Below are positions 44,944 to 56,622 of a stretch of 64,000 bases of DNA, one piece after another; the stretch's first letter is position 1; each line of letters begins with the position of its first letter. Below the pieces are notes generated by a model that was not told where the DNA came from, searched no databases, and saw only the letters and a list, made by a program, of their open reading frames with translations. The DNA comes from Coprinellus micaceus (taxonomy: Eukaryota; Basidiomycota; Agaricomycetes; Agaricales; Psathyrellaceae): positions 2,232,001-2,296,000 of the forward strand of contig OX596337.1 in NCBI GenBank assembly GCA_951394405.1. The letters are read 5' to 3'. The position numbers were made by a program, and so were the translations under genes.

Positions 44944-47474
44944 TTATGCCCTCCCGATTTCTTTTAAAATCTCTAACCGCCTGGCCTCCGAAACCTCCTC
45001 AAATCCATCCACCGACATCTCGAAATTCCCATGTCCCTCAGCAATAGCCCTCAGCCTGTTCGAGTAGTCAAACATCTGCTTCAAAGGAGCAGAGGCATGG
45101 ATGACATGCTTCACCGTACCCTGGGCCCCCGATTTCCCCGTATAGCTCCCTGAAGGCGACATCCACGCAGGTGGGACGTACAGACCCTCATCAGAGAACG
45201 CAGACGCCTCCGACCCGTCGAACCCAGAAGAGGAGTCTTCTCCCATTTGCAGAAGCTCGCCTCCATTCTCCGTGAGGTCGCTGATGACATTCCCAAAGCT
45301 CTTCTCCGGGACCGAGATCTTGACGTGCACGTAGGGCTCCAGGATAGAACCAGGACCGGCACACCGTATACGGTTGCGCACGACAGAGACGGTCGCATTG
45401 TTTAAAGTCGCGATCGAGACCCCGACGTCCTTCGGGAGTTCATTGACCTTGACATAGACCTTGGTCAAAGGCAAGCTGTAATGCGGGGAGTTGGAAAGGG
45501 CGGTTGCCAGGCCGTCTCCAATCGCAGCGAGGCGGGAAGTCGAGATGGATTCGGGGGAAGGTAAGGGTTTGCCTTTCGGTCCAATGACCAGATTACCATC
45601 CCAGACGGGGTCGCCGGCTTCGCTTTCCTCCATGGGCCTGATTTCGATGGGGATGACGACCGAGGCGGGCTTGCCATTTACTTCGCCAGACCAGTGATTC
45701 CAGTTTTCTGGGGGTTCCCCGAAACCCAGACCTTCACGGTAGCTCACCCGACGTTGTCCGAATTCAAAGTTGACGTTCCACTCAGAGCGAAGCTTGTTTT
45801 CAACGATTTCAAGGTGGAGCGTGCCCAGGCCTTGTACGACGAGTTGGCCTTCTTGAACGTCCACTCGAACGGAAGGGTCTGTCCGTGTCAAGGCATCCAG
45901 AGCTTGTTGCACAGGCTCCAGGTCGGAGTGAGACTGAGGGATGACAGACGCGGAGACAACGGCAGGGGGAGGGGTAATATCGCGGAGAGCAGTTTTTTGC
46001 TCGCTGTTGGCTCCCATCGAGACGAGCGTGTCTCCTGTCCTTGTGTGCTTGAGCCCAAGGACGACGCCGACAGAACCCATGGGCAATTCGTCGACTTCTT
46101 GAGCATCGGACGCATACAAGAGCATGAGCTTTCCGGCCTTTTCTTTCTGGTTTCTGCTGGTGTTAAACAGGCCGCTCTGCTTCGTGAGTTTGCCTGAGTC
46201 ACGGTCAGAAGAGGTTGATGCGGATGTAAAGCCTAAACAACACACCAGAATACACGCGGACGAAAGTCATCCAACCACGCTTTGCGTCCCAAGTCACCTT
46301 CCAAGCCAACGCTCGTACCGGGGAAGTCTTCGTCTGTGCCTCGTGTGGCACGTCCAGAGGACTGGGGAACAGCTCTCCGACGTAGTCGAGGAGCAGCTGC
46401 GTCCCAACGTGCTTGAGGGCCGACCCACAGACGATAGGGAGCACTTCGTTACTGATAGTCGCAGTCCGAAGATGGGGCATGAGACGCTCCGGCTCAATCT
46501 CGAGGTATGCAGAGGGCGAGGAGGGCAGTTCCAGCAGGTATTCCATCAGCTCTTCAGACACCATGGACAGGTTCTCGATGAGCTGAGTCCGTGCGACGGG
46601 GAGGTGGGGGACGATAGGATGGTCAGCCGGGAACAATGAGAATTTGTTCAATTCCTCGATAGACTTGGGGAGGGCGTGGCATGTCGGGTCCCTGCCCTCT
46701 CCTTCCCATTTCCATACGTTCCACCGGACAAGGTCGACCAGTCCTTCGATCCCAGGTTCTCCGTGTGCATACTGCTGAGAGTTGAACGAGGCAATTGGTA
46801 GCGTCAAGATGGTCGGTCTGGGGTGAAACCGGTTGGCGAGGAGGGAACGGAGGGACTGTGTAATGGATGCACCAGGACGGTCCAACTTGTTGAAGAACAT
46901 CATACGGGTCTTGACGTCGTACCTGGATGGTAATAAGGCTAAATGTTTCAAGTCCGGCTTTGGGAGCTCACCTCGGACGCACCTGTCCAGCTGCTGCCAA
47001 ACGCCCTTGGTCTGGGCTTCTACACCCTCCACCGAGTCCAATAGAACTACAGCACCATCAATAACCCGACTAGCGCTTTCCACTTCCATCCCAAAGTCGG
47101 CATGTCCAGGAGTATCGATGAGGTTGAAGGTCCAGTCTTTCCATTTGACAGGTATACTGGCCGACTGCACTGTGATTCCACGTTCGCGTTCCACCGGCAA
47201 GAAGTCGGTCGTGGTGCTCCCAGTGTCGACGGAGCCAGAGCAGGAGAGATATGAGGTCGTGTACAGGACGGACTCTGTCAATGTCGTCTTTCCAGAATCT
47301 ATACGAGTCATTCAGCTTGTTGCTATGAGCGTCTATTCCAGAAGACTGACCTATATGGGCCACAAAGGCCATGTTCCTCATTTTGGACACATCCTGGGCG
47401 ACAGCTGTGCTGTACGAGCGCCTCTGGACTTGTACACGAGACAGCCGGCAGCAAAGCCAGACAGACCGCAACAT
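44944..47474 (-). CDS. MEF2: Mitochondrial elongation factor G2 / ribosome-recycling GTPase
   Basis: Translational GTPase of the EF-G2 (GFM2/Mef2) group, which with recycling factor splits mitochondrial ribosomes. Starts at 47474 with MLRSVWLCCRLSRVQVQRRS, a mitochondrial presequence. G domain: FVAHIDSGKTTLTES (P-loop), LIDTPGHADFGMEVESASRV (G3) and MMFFNKLDRPGAS (G4). Then domain II (AWKVTWDAKRGWMTFVRVYS), GLGTLHLEIVENKLRSEWNV (domain III) and VHVKISVPEKSFGNVISDLT (domain V); ends LEILKEIGRA. Introns at about 46.93-46.98, 46.20-46.25 and 47.31-47.35 kb. About 785 residues. EF-G2 rather than EF-G1 is chosen on the divergent inserts and short end; this subgroup call is moderately sure. Confidence 0.88.
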
Positions 47475-47636
47475 CGACGTCCGGTCCAGGAGAATTTTGG
47501 GCCTTGACGTCACGCGCTTTTTGTGACAGGACGCCTGGGCCAACAGTGGCAAATATGGCCTATTGTCCTGTGAGCCCAGTATAAGCGACGACGATGTAGA
47601 TATTGACCCTTTTCTTTCATTCTATGCCCACTCACC
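47475..47636. promoter_or_regulatory. Divergent promoter, MEF2 / STE14
   Basis: A 162-nt gap between two divergent start codons that must hold both core promoters. No element recognised beyond a pyrimidine tract before the STE14 ATG. Confidence 0.5.
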
Positions 47637-48642
47637 ATGTCCAGTCCTGAAAACGGCATTGAAGAGCGCATCAGGCAGCGCGAAGCGGCTCTGGCTCGAC
47701 AGAGCGGGCCTCTCGAGACGGTGCCAGCCAAGGGCGTACCCACCAACGGAAACATACCCAACACGCCACTCGCCTCGTCCTTCATTGCGTTCTGTCTCGG
47801 CACAGTCTTTACCCTCGGATCTCTTCTGTTTGTCTCTGGAGGCTATGGCTCGTCTTGGTTGGCCTCCTGGTTGACTCACCAGTTCGGCGCGTTTGCTGCG
47901 TCGTGGGCGATATTCCACTACCTTGAATTTGCCGTCACGGCTGGCTGGAATCGGGAGAAGTGCAGCGTGGATTGTGAGTTCCCTCAACGCCTTCTTGGGG
48001 CCAGAATCTAAGATCCAACCAGCGTATCTCCTTGATAATGGAGCGCAATACCACATTGCCAATGGCATCGCAGTCCTCGAATACGTCGCTGTGAAGCTTT
48101 TCTTCCCCTCTGCCAAAGCGTGGCCATATGTCACTGAGATTGGTATGCTCTCCCTACGGGTCCAGACTCCACCAAAGCTCACTCGCCACAGGTCTCGCAT
48201 TTGTATTCGCTAGTCAATTCCTGCGTTCAGCGGCCATGATCTACGCTTCGACCAATTTCTCCCATGCCGTTGCGTCCTTCAAGAGGCGTGAGCACGAGCT
48301 GGTCACCGATGGTATCTACGCGTAAGTCATACACGGCTGCTTCAACCTTGCGATACTAATGGATAAGCGCAGTTGGTTCCGCCACCCTTCCTACGCTGGC
48401 TTCTTCTATTGGGCACTCGGCACACAGCTCGTCCTCCAAAACCCCATCAGTTTTGCCATGTACGCTGTCGTTCTGTGGAGGTTCTTCTACTACCGCACTA
48501 GAGGTGAGTGTGTCCTGGCTGGTAGTTATCCAAAAGCTCATCCAGGCCCACAGCCGAGGAGAAGTATCTCATCAACTTCTTCGGGGAAGAATACAAACAG
48601 TATAGGGCGAGGGTCGGGGTTTGGATACCCTTCATTCCCTAG
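47637..48642 (+). CDS. STE14: Protein-S-isoprenylcysteine O-methyltransferase
   Basis: Methylates the C-terminal prenylated Cys of CaaX proteins such as Ras and mating pheromone, in the ER membrane. Start MSSPENGIEERIRQREAALA; membrane segments include FIAFCLGTVFTLGSLLFVSG and AVLEYVAVKLFF. The conserved part runs FSHAVASFKRREHELVTDGI, then YAWFRHPSYAGFFYWALGTQ across an intron, and the AdoMet-binding C-terminus EEKYLINFFGEEYKQYRARV ends GVWIPFIP at 48642. The RHPxYxG and EExxLxxxFGxxYxxYxxxV motifs are intact. About 255 residues in five exons. Confidence 0.94.
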
Positions 48643-48838
48643 GCGCCCATTCGACGTTCGTCCGTCGCTGCTTACTCTGCTTAATATCTTAATTCGAAAC
48701 CGTACTGTACAAACTATGTCAATTGGATTTTGTTTCCTCGAGGCTCCCGGCTCGTCAGAGATGTGTCGATTGCATAGCGTAAATGCATAGGCAGTATGAT
48801 GTGTGGTGCCGTACAGAAGTGAAGAACATGCGTATCCC

Positions 48839-49575
48839 TTAGTCGTCCTGGACGATGGTCGTCCTGTCCGAAACGTAGATACCGTCCAAGAACTTGCGGA
48901 TATCCTTGTTGCGGACGCGGCAGATGCCCTGGATGGAGGCAGCTGTGCGGTAGGTCAGCCTGTGATGCATTATTCTATCGGGCCAAATTACGCACCAGAC
49001 TGGGAGACATTGTCGATGTCGTTTCCGCGGAGGACGAGCTCGTCCTTCTGGGTTTTTGATTCCTCAATGGTCACACCCTCAAGCATGTTCACGTGTCGGA
49101 CGGTCTGATAATTGAGAGTCAGGGCAGGACCAGGCTGAAAGTCAGTTTCCGACTCACCTTCTCACCCAAGAAGTTACGGATCTCAACAGCGTCGCCGCTG
49201 TTGTTGATGATGCAGTTGATGGGGAAATGGGCATAGACGGTACGCATCTTGTAGAGGAAGCCCTAGGATGGTGTCAAATCTCCATCGCCCGAGAAAATCA
49301 CGGATAGGTGCTCGCACCTTGGTGACACCAATGACCATGTTGTTGATCAAGGTACGGATGGTGCGGAGGCAAGCGACGTGCTTGCGACCACCCTGCCAGA
49401 CGGTGAGGAGGACCTTGGGCTTCTGGCCCTTGACGACACGGATGTCCATGTTGACATGGCGGACGTTCTTGGTGAGGGTTCCCCGGGAGCCAGTAACGGT
49501 GATGATACGGGACTTGACGGTGACCTCGACGCCCTCGGGGATATCGAGTTCTTCAATCTTCTGGACGTCCAACAT
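48839..49575 (-). CDS. RPL9: 60S ribosomal protein L9 (uL6)
   Basis: Large-subunit protein near the sarcin-ricin loop. From 49575: [20 protein letters not shown], then [75 protein letters not shown] and [20 protein letters not shown], ending TTIVQDD. Residue by residue this spans the known L9 length (about 191). The ATG directly follows a splice acceptor (CTATCCAG) of an apparent 5' UTR intron, whose donor GTACGT lies at 49665. Three coding introns. The neighbouring PCF11 is divergent. Confidence 0.95.
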
Positions 49576-50130
49576 CTGGATAGGGAATGAGATCAGAGGT
49601 CGACACGATATTTCCGGGCAATGCACCCTTTCCCGGGGGGGCCAAAGGAACGAGGGGCGACGTACCTTGAGGGAGGGTTTGAGGAGGCGACTTCAATTGA
49701 CGAGGGGGGCCCTGCAAAGTTTGGTCAACATCCCCACTCCATCGGTCGCATCCACCGCATCCCCAGCTCCAGCGGTCGCATTTTCTCTCCCAGTCGACAG
49801 CATACACCCCCACACCTCTCCCGACGCAGACGAGCAGAGATTCGCTACTCACCAGACCTTTTGGCGTTGTCGACGACGGCGTTGAAGAGAGTTCCACGCA
49901 ACCAGCGGGCAACGTGACTGGAGCGGAGTTTGAAAGGGGAGGTATTGTCATCGCAGCGCTGCCACCGCTCTCTCTTGTCAACCACTACCATCGTCGTTTC
50001 CCTTCGTTCACTTTCACTTGACTGTTTGGACGGGGTTTCGTGAGATTCTGATAAGTTTCGTCTGGTTTGCTTTTCTTGGTGAGATCCGAGGACCGAGTGC
50101 ACTTCGCCCGTGGTTTGTCTGCGAAAAAAA
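49576..50130. promoter_or_regulatory. Divergent promoter and 5' UTRs, RPL9 / PCF11
   Basis: 555 nt between start codons. The RPL9 side holds a probable 90-nt leader intron (49576-49665, minus strand). The PCF11 side ends in an A-run right at the ATG (GCGAAAAAAAATG), an unusual purine-rich start context. Open frames in the gap are not credible genes. Confidence 0.55.
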
Positions 50131-52550
50131 ATGTACTCCCAAGCGACTCCGGGCGTGTACGGACAGTCGTCCTACCACAGCCATCCCTTCCCCCCTCCTC
50201 CCCCAGTAAACTCCTACCATGGGTACTACCAGCAGCAGTACCCCCAGCATCCGCCCGCCCATTATCCTCCCCAGCCTCCGGTGTATACTGTCGACCCAAA
50301 CACTTTCCGCAGGGACTACATGGGCTCCCTCTCTGAACTCACCTTCAACTCCCGCCCAATTATCCAGAACCTCTCAAATATAGCAGCCGACAACCATCGG
50401 TACGCCGACATCGTCGTGAGCTGCATCGACGACCACATCCGTAGGGTGAGTCCTAGTTTTTGATCGATGCATGAATAACAACGTGCCCTGTGCCAGTGGA
50501 CTGGTCCGGTTCTCTACTCTTGTATTATTCCGTACTGTAGATTTCTTTGCATAGAGCTTCCGTAAGACGAGTGAAGTGAAACACCGCGCCGTCTCGAGAC
50601 TGGAAGGCTCGATTTTCTTGTCCCCCTTTCCTTCAACCCTGCCGATTCCGTGGATTGCTGACTAATCACCTGTCACTCAGGCTCACCCGTCCATAAAGCT
50701 TCCCGCGTTCTATCTGCTCGACGCCATTTCGAAAAACGTCTTCGACCCTTACGCTCGCCGGTTCTCTTCTGTTGTGACCAATCTCTTCCTTGACACGTAT
50801 CGCCAGGTCGACCCCCAAACCCGGACGAAAATGGAAGAGATGCTCCTTACCTGGCGGAACGGATCGCCGACCCGGACCCAGCTCTTCGGTTCCGTTAACC
50901 AGATCGCTATCGAGCGAGGTGTTTGGGGCGACGGCAGCGAATCCTCGGTGAGTTGGCTAAAGTCAAAGAAGCGCGGTCTGCGATATTTATCGCTCGTCCA
51001 GATTACTCAAGGCCAGGTCCTCTCCGAATTGCAATTTGCCATCGACGCCAAGAAGCGTGCGCTGCAGCTCAACCCCTACGACACGGACGCCCAACGCAAG
51101 ACTGAAGTGCTCCTTCAGGTGAGCCTAATTTTGGACCCCAAACACGTTTCGAGACTAACATATAACCCCTAGCTTCGCAAGTGCATTCTGGAAGCCGGCG
51201 TGTCACAATCGGAACTCCGTCAGATCCTCAACCAACTACGCGAACTGGTCAAGGCACCGCCAGTAATACCCCAAGCTGCACCTGCCCCACCACCGAGTGC
51301 CTGGCCTGCAGCTGCCTATTCTCCTCCACCTCCCCCATCACAGCCATCCCTTGTCCCTCCCTTCCCTCCCAATGCCAGCTCATTCCCTCCTAGTAGCTTC
51401 ACCAACCCCCCGCCGCCCGTCGCTGCTCCCCCGCCGAAAGCTTCAACGTCGGCCACTGTCGACGCCGCCAGGTTAAGCAGCATCATCAGTAGTCTAGTCA
51501 GTGCAGGTGTCGTGTCGAAAACTGGTAATGCTACTCCACCGACCGCTCGCGAGCCAGCACCACCACTACCACCCGTAGTCAACGCCGCTGAAGATGTATC
51601 ATGGAGGGACTATCGCAATGCGATCTTAGCGCAACAGTCGAAGCTTTCGAGTGTAGAAATCCTCAGGTATGTTAGATCTCTTGCTCCCCCACCTTTTCTA
51701 ACCACTGTATATCAGAATTGAACCCGCAATCAAGACGCTCTTGTACGCCCGTCTCCCCTCGCAGTGCAAGCAGTGTGGCCTACGCTTCTCCGACTCCCTT
51801 CAAGGCAAGCGTCAACACCAAGAACACCTTGACGCGCACTTCAAGAAGAATCGCAAGGCCGCTCAGAGTGCCGGTCGTGGCCATAGCCGCCGCTCTTTCC
51901 AGGTTACTGAGGTGTGTATCTTACGTTTTCTCGAGCCTTCTTCGTGACTGACTGTCTCTTTAGGATTGGATACGCGATATGGATGGTACCGTTGACGACA
52001 AAGGAAAAGGACCTGACACGTCGATACCATCGAACGAAAAGAATAATATTCAGAGTGACGCCGAGCTTCGATCGTCGTTTGTTGTTGTGCCCCCAGGTGA
52101 CGAGGCCAAACCGATTTCTTGTCCTATTTGTAAGGAGCGCATTAAGACTGAATTCTCGGAGGACGACGAAGAATGGGTTTGGAGGAACGCGGTTTTGAGG
52201 GACGACAAGGTATGTATATCCTCACATCTATTTCCCTTCCCAGTTCCAACCCCTCATCGCAGATATACCATGCTACATGTCACGCAGAGGCTCTTTCGTC
52301 AACCAATACCCTTGCTGCCCGGTTCCGCAGCGATCTCATTTCTTCGAGTCGAGGTGGCACGCCTGAGGTAAATGGTAGTTCCCGGTCGACGCCGCCGCCA
52401 TCTGCTTTGAGGAAATCTGTATCGCCGCCGCGGTCACCCGACTCGAAAGTGGGCACGAAACGTAAGGTAGAAGATATGGATTCGGAACTAACAGGCAACC
52501 GGACTGGGACTCCTCCATCGAAGAAGGTCGCAATGTCTGCAAGCTCATGA
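50131..52550 (+). CDS. PCF11: Pcf11, cleavage/polyadenylation factor IA subunit
   Basis: Couples RNA polymerase II CTD to mRNA 3'-end cleavage and termination in the nucleus. A Tyr/Pro/Gln-rich leader (MYSQATPGVYGQSSYHSHPF) precedes the CTD-interaction domain: YMGSLSELTFNSRPIIQNLS, ADIVVSCIDDHIRR, and, after a roughly 230-nt intron, IKLPAFYLLDAISKNVFDPY. Then a helical LQLRKCILEAGVSQSEL unit, a long Pro/Ala-rich linker, a first zinc finger QCKQCGLRFSDSLQGKRQHQ with LDAHF, and a second ISCPICKERIKTEF..YHATCHAEA. It ends PPSKKVAMSASS. Domain order matches Pcf11; about 620 residues. The 3.7-kb-type length of some orthologues is not reached, as usual in fungi. Confidence 0.92.
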
Positions 52551-52964
52551 CAATGAGCGTCGCCTTGAGGATGGGTTATCCTTCGGACTTGGGTTTTATT
52601 CATATTTTTATTCTCTTTTGCTCTCTCGGTGCATTTCCGCTTTTCATCATCTGTATACACTCTCCGCATCTATCAATTGTAGACAGCACGCAATTATAGT
52701 TATTTCTATTATCTCTCCAACCTCGAGTGACCTCCAGCTGAAGCCGAAGGTGAGGCATGGGAATGGTGGGGACCGAAAGAAAGACGAGACGCGTGAGGCG
52801 TGCACAGGTTAGGGGCTGCGGAGCCACGACCGTGGTTGATCACCGCCAACCCCATCATTATGATGTTTGTGGACACCGCCCATACAGGCGCAGTGTTTTC
52901 TAACTTTAACCTCTGCCTGTCCTCTAGATCGTGACCCGAGTCCCCGCAGGAGGCCTGAACCAGG
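52551..52964. other. Intergenic region between PCF11 and DUF2985 gene
   Basis: 414 nt with the PCF11 3' flank and the promoter of the next gene. No feature recognised. Confidence 0.4.
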
Positions 52965-55420
52965 ATGCCTTCAATAAGGATCAGAAATAGCCGCTATCTC
53001 AATATTCGCGACGTCTTTGACGATGAAGGCAACCCTGCAACCCCGATCCAGAGCCCTGAAGCTCCAACACCGTTCCTTCGTTCTGCTCAGAGCACACCTC
53101 AAATTCGCGACAGGCCGACGCCCTTGCTCGGACAACAACCCTCGAATCTGAACGATACCCCACTTGTTTCTCCCATATTATCTCCTCGCGTCTCTGAGAA
53201 CAATAGGAGCTCACGGCGTCGCTCGAACAGCAGGGTTAGCACTCATGTCCTGAGCACGTACTCCACAATCGCGAGGTCCAACCAATGGTCAACAGAAGGC
53301 CAGGGGTCTTCCTCAACGGATGCACTCAACCCTCTTGGAACTCCGAGGGTATCAGACAGCCCGCTGACTCCCCATATCGTTGTGAGGCGGCCGTCGACGC
53401 TCACCGTGGAAGGTTCGCAAGCGAACATTACTATTCAAGCGGAGGGCGGAACCCCAGGGATTCTGGAGCGCAAGTTTCCCGAGCATGCGCACGCGGGGAA
53501 TTACTCGCCTCGACCTGACCAGGATGACGATGAGGACCACCATCACGACGATATCGTCGAGCACTTGGACGTTATTGGTGCGCCCGACCCAATCTCCGAC
53601 CCTCGCCCCGTTGCTTACCAGCAGAACTACGCCAGACCCCCAAGTGGGAACCTTCTCAAGTCTAACGAACGCTGCCAATTCTATTGTTCTGTGAGTCGCG
53701 AACCAACCGGCCTCCAATTTGAATTGGTCGTTCTAATTTAGGCCCTCTCTCCGCCGCCGTCCAATCCCAGGCCCCCGCTCGGGTTCTCGAGGAAACCAGT
53801 AATAGTGCTGTCCTCTCCACGGCCGAAATCAAAACAAGACGTAGAGAAAGACGGGGAGCAGTTCGAGGATGCGCTAGACCGACATGTAGACGATGTATTG
53901 AAGAGTCCATCCAAGTGGAGGCGAACGTTGATGGGAGTGTGGTCTTTCCTCAAAACGCGTACGTTCGCCAGTGTTGAGTTGCTGTGTGTGTTCGAACTAA
54001 CATTTCTATGCCTGAATAGCTATGGGAGTAAGTCGCGCGTTTTCTACGACCAAGGGTTGTTTCTCAGAGTCGCGTCTTTACTATAGATCTTGACCGGCAT
54101 CTATGGTTTCCTAGTTGGTGAGTCGCACGTTCTCTACTCTACCATTCCCTGTACTTAACGGCCCACGTTCAGTGTTCTGGGGCGCCGCTATTGTTTTCTT
54201 CCTAGCGAAGTTCATCAACTTCCATAATGATAATACCCAAGGATTCTGGGTGGAAGTCTCATCGCAAGTGGTTTGTGGTACGTCTGTAACCTTCTGTATG
54301 GAGGGTCTTCTTTGACACTAGCCATTGTAGGTCTATTTACAGCGACTAGTGTTGGATTTATTCCCTCCCGCGTGCTATCAACATGGCGGGTATGGAAGAT
54401 ATGGAGATACAAAAGATTAACGATCAAGAGACGGAAAGCAGCTGACTTGCCCCAGCTGTTTGACTTAGACGACCTTCCCGATCCTGCCTACGACCCGAAC
54501 TTTGTGCGGGTGCTCTCTGAGAAAGAGCACCACGACCTACATCGGCGTAAGACCCTAAAATTGCGTTCAGTTGACCGTTCGACTCGGCTCACACGCGGTC
54601 TACAGAGCAAATCAAGTTTGCATATCATCAAACGTGGTATCGTGCTCATGGCACTGAAACGCATCGGGTTCGTATCTTTCACCTGTTTGGAGTCCCTTAC
54701 AATTGCTAAACAAGGACTGTAGGCGTTTCCCATTACGTGGGTCCCACATCGGTCATGGCCAGGGGCTATAACTGACCACGGTCCCATTTAGCATGGCCTT
54801 GTGGATCTGCTTCTTGAACGACCTGAACTCGGTGTTCCAAATCATCCTCTGCGGGACTATGTGGTTCATAAACAGGTCAGACGAGCCCCCCTTGCTCGCT
54901 TCACGCTAACCTAAGCGTTTTAATTTTCAGGTTCCGGAGACCAGCCTGGAGCACAGGTATCCTCATCCCTGCCGGCTTCCTCTGCGGCATTGGCGCCGCA
55001 GTCGTCATCTGGAGGGGAGGCGAACGAACCAAGCGTGTCGAGGAAGTGCGTGAGCGGCTACGCGCAGCACTGGCGGCTGAAGCTCCCCGCTCCCGTCCGT
55101 CTTCTACGCAAGGCACTGCACAACGGAAAGCGGCTGCGCAGCTATCCCCTGTTGTGGAGAAGGAACAGGAGGATGTGATACCATTACAGGCAAGCATATC
55201 TCGGCGCAGACCCGGACATTCACCACCATCACCACCGATGCCCAATACCAAGGAGGGTGACGTGCCGCAGGTGGCACCAACCCAAGCAAAATCGCGGACT
55301 CCTGACGGGACAATGAAGTTCACTGATTCCAAGCCGCTCCCGCCCATGCCACCAGATAGCCCGGAGCTTGCCATTGACGAAGCTATGACCGTTCCGAGCT
55401 TGAGGTCATCTACACTTTGA
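52965..55420 (+). CDS. DUF2985 family membrane protein
   Basis: Starts MPSIRIRNSRYLNIRDVFDD at 52965. A disordered Ser/Thr/Pro/Arg-rich N-terminus of about 250 residues with SP/TP sites ends in an acidic/His run (DQDDDEDHHHDD). The conserved part has WGAAIVFFLAKFINFHNDNT, then EVSSQVVCGLFTATSVGFIP, WRVWKIWRYKRL, the LPQLFDLDDLPDPAYDPNF loop, THRAFPITMALWICFLNDLN and FRRPAWSTGILIPAGFLCGI; these give about four to five membrane segments and match what is known of DUF2985 proteins (unknown function, fungi). A cytosolic Pro/Ser-rich tail ends VPSLRSSTL. About 650 residues; up to eight introns. The function is not known. Confidence 0.82.
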
Positions 55421-55520
55421 CGACTTTGATACGAGACTAACGCTTGTTTCCTGGGACTTTCTATTGCTATTTACTTTTGCGTAGACACCCACTACCTTTC
55501 AAACGCATACATCCGCTTTG

Positions 55521-56471
55521 CTATGAGGAAATACGTTCCAAGTACGCATTCCAGCCTTCCTCCCTGTACCTCTCGGCCCGAGCACGGATGCTGTCAATGT
55601 CACTCAAGTCCTTGCCATACACACCTCGGCCGACGATGATCACGTCGCATCCCGACTCCAGCACAACCTCCCGCGGCGTCCTATATTGCTGGCCCATCGC
55701 GTCGCCCTTCGCCTCCAAGCCTACCCCAGGCGTTAGAATGAGAAAATCCTCGGCCTGAGCCTCTCCAGGCGCAGCGCCGACCCCATCCATTCGCCTCTGC
55801 GCGATGAAACCGATTACGAAGTCGTTGTGGGCGCGGGCCATCTGGACGGCCTCTTCAATGTATGCGCCTTTGGTGAGAGCCCCAGCGGTGCTCATTTCGG
55901 CGAGGAGTAGGAGGCCCCGTTGGAGTGGGAGGCCGATAGAGGAGAGACCTTTTACTATCGAGGGCCCAGGAACGGGGTGGGCATTTGTGATGTGCGACCA
56001 GCTTGCAATTTTGTGGACGCCTGCGCCATATTGCATCGCGACAGTGTTTCCTGAGGTCCAGTAGTGTATGAGATGAATGTTAGCTGGAACCAAGGATGAC
56101 TTTAAATACCAATATCCGCGAACTTCCTGTCCTCAAAGATGAGGAAGTCGTGCTTCTCGGCGAGCTCCTCCAAGCGCTCGATGATGGACCACTCAAAGTC
56201 CTCCAAAATATCGATGTGGGTCTTTGGAATGCGATAGTCAAATAGATGGTATTTGTAGTAGTAAACCAGTATTTGCCTTGACAAGACAGATGTACGGTCC
56301 TACAGCGTCGATAATGGCCAGGAAGTCGGCAGGCTTGACAGTGTCTACGCTGACGCAGAGGTTCGTCTTCTTGCGCTCCATCGTCTCCAGGAGCGCCCTC
56401 GCTGCAGGATTGGACTGGGCCTTGGCCCGGTCGCCGTAACTGCGCTTGTACGCGGTCGATGTGGAAGCCAT
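55521..56471 (-). CDS. URA3: Orotidine-5'-phosphate decarboxylase
   Basis: Last step of de novo UMP synthesis, cytosolic. Start [20 protein letters not shown] at 56471; [20 protein letters not shown] and VGPYICLVK, then [11 protein letters not shown] after an intron, and the catalytic [13 protein letters not shown] (DxKxxD). A second intron splits [20 protein letters not shown]. Later exon: [41 protein letters not shown] [15 protein letters not shown], and [10 protein letters not shown] (phosphate loop). It ends AYLERISS. About 277 residues, full length. Convergent with the DUF2985 gene (100 nt apart) and divergent from PUS7. Confidence 0.96.
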
Positions 56472-56622
56472 GGGTGGGGTGCAGTGGGAGACAGGAGAAG
56501 ACGATCAGAAAATGAGGAGATAAGATGCACGTCGCCATCACTTGATCTCGCATCAGCCCCTGCAAAAAGTCAACTCGCGAGCGCTTCTGCTCTTTCGACG
56601 CTCGTAGTTGGTAACCAGCACG
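56472..56622. promoter_or_regulatory. Divergent promoter, URA3 / PUS7
   Basis: Only 151 nt between two divergent start codons. Both core promoters must lie here; no element is recognised. Confidence 0.5.
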
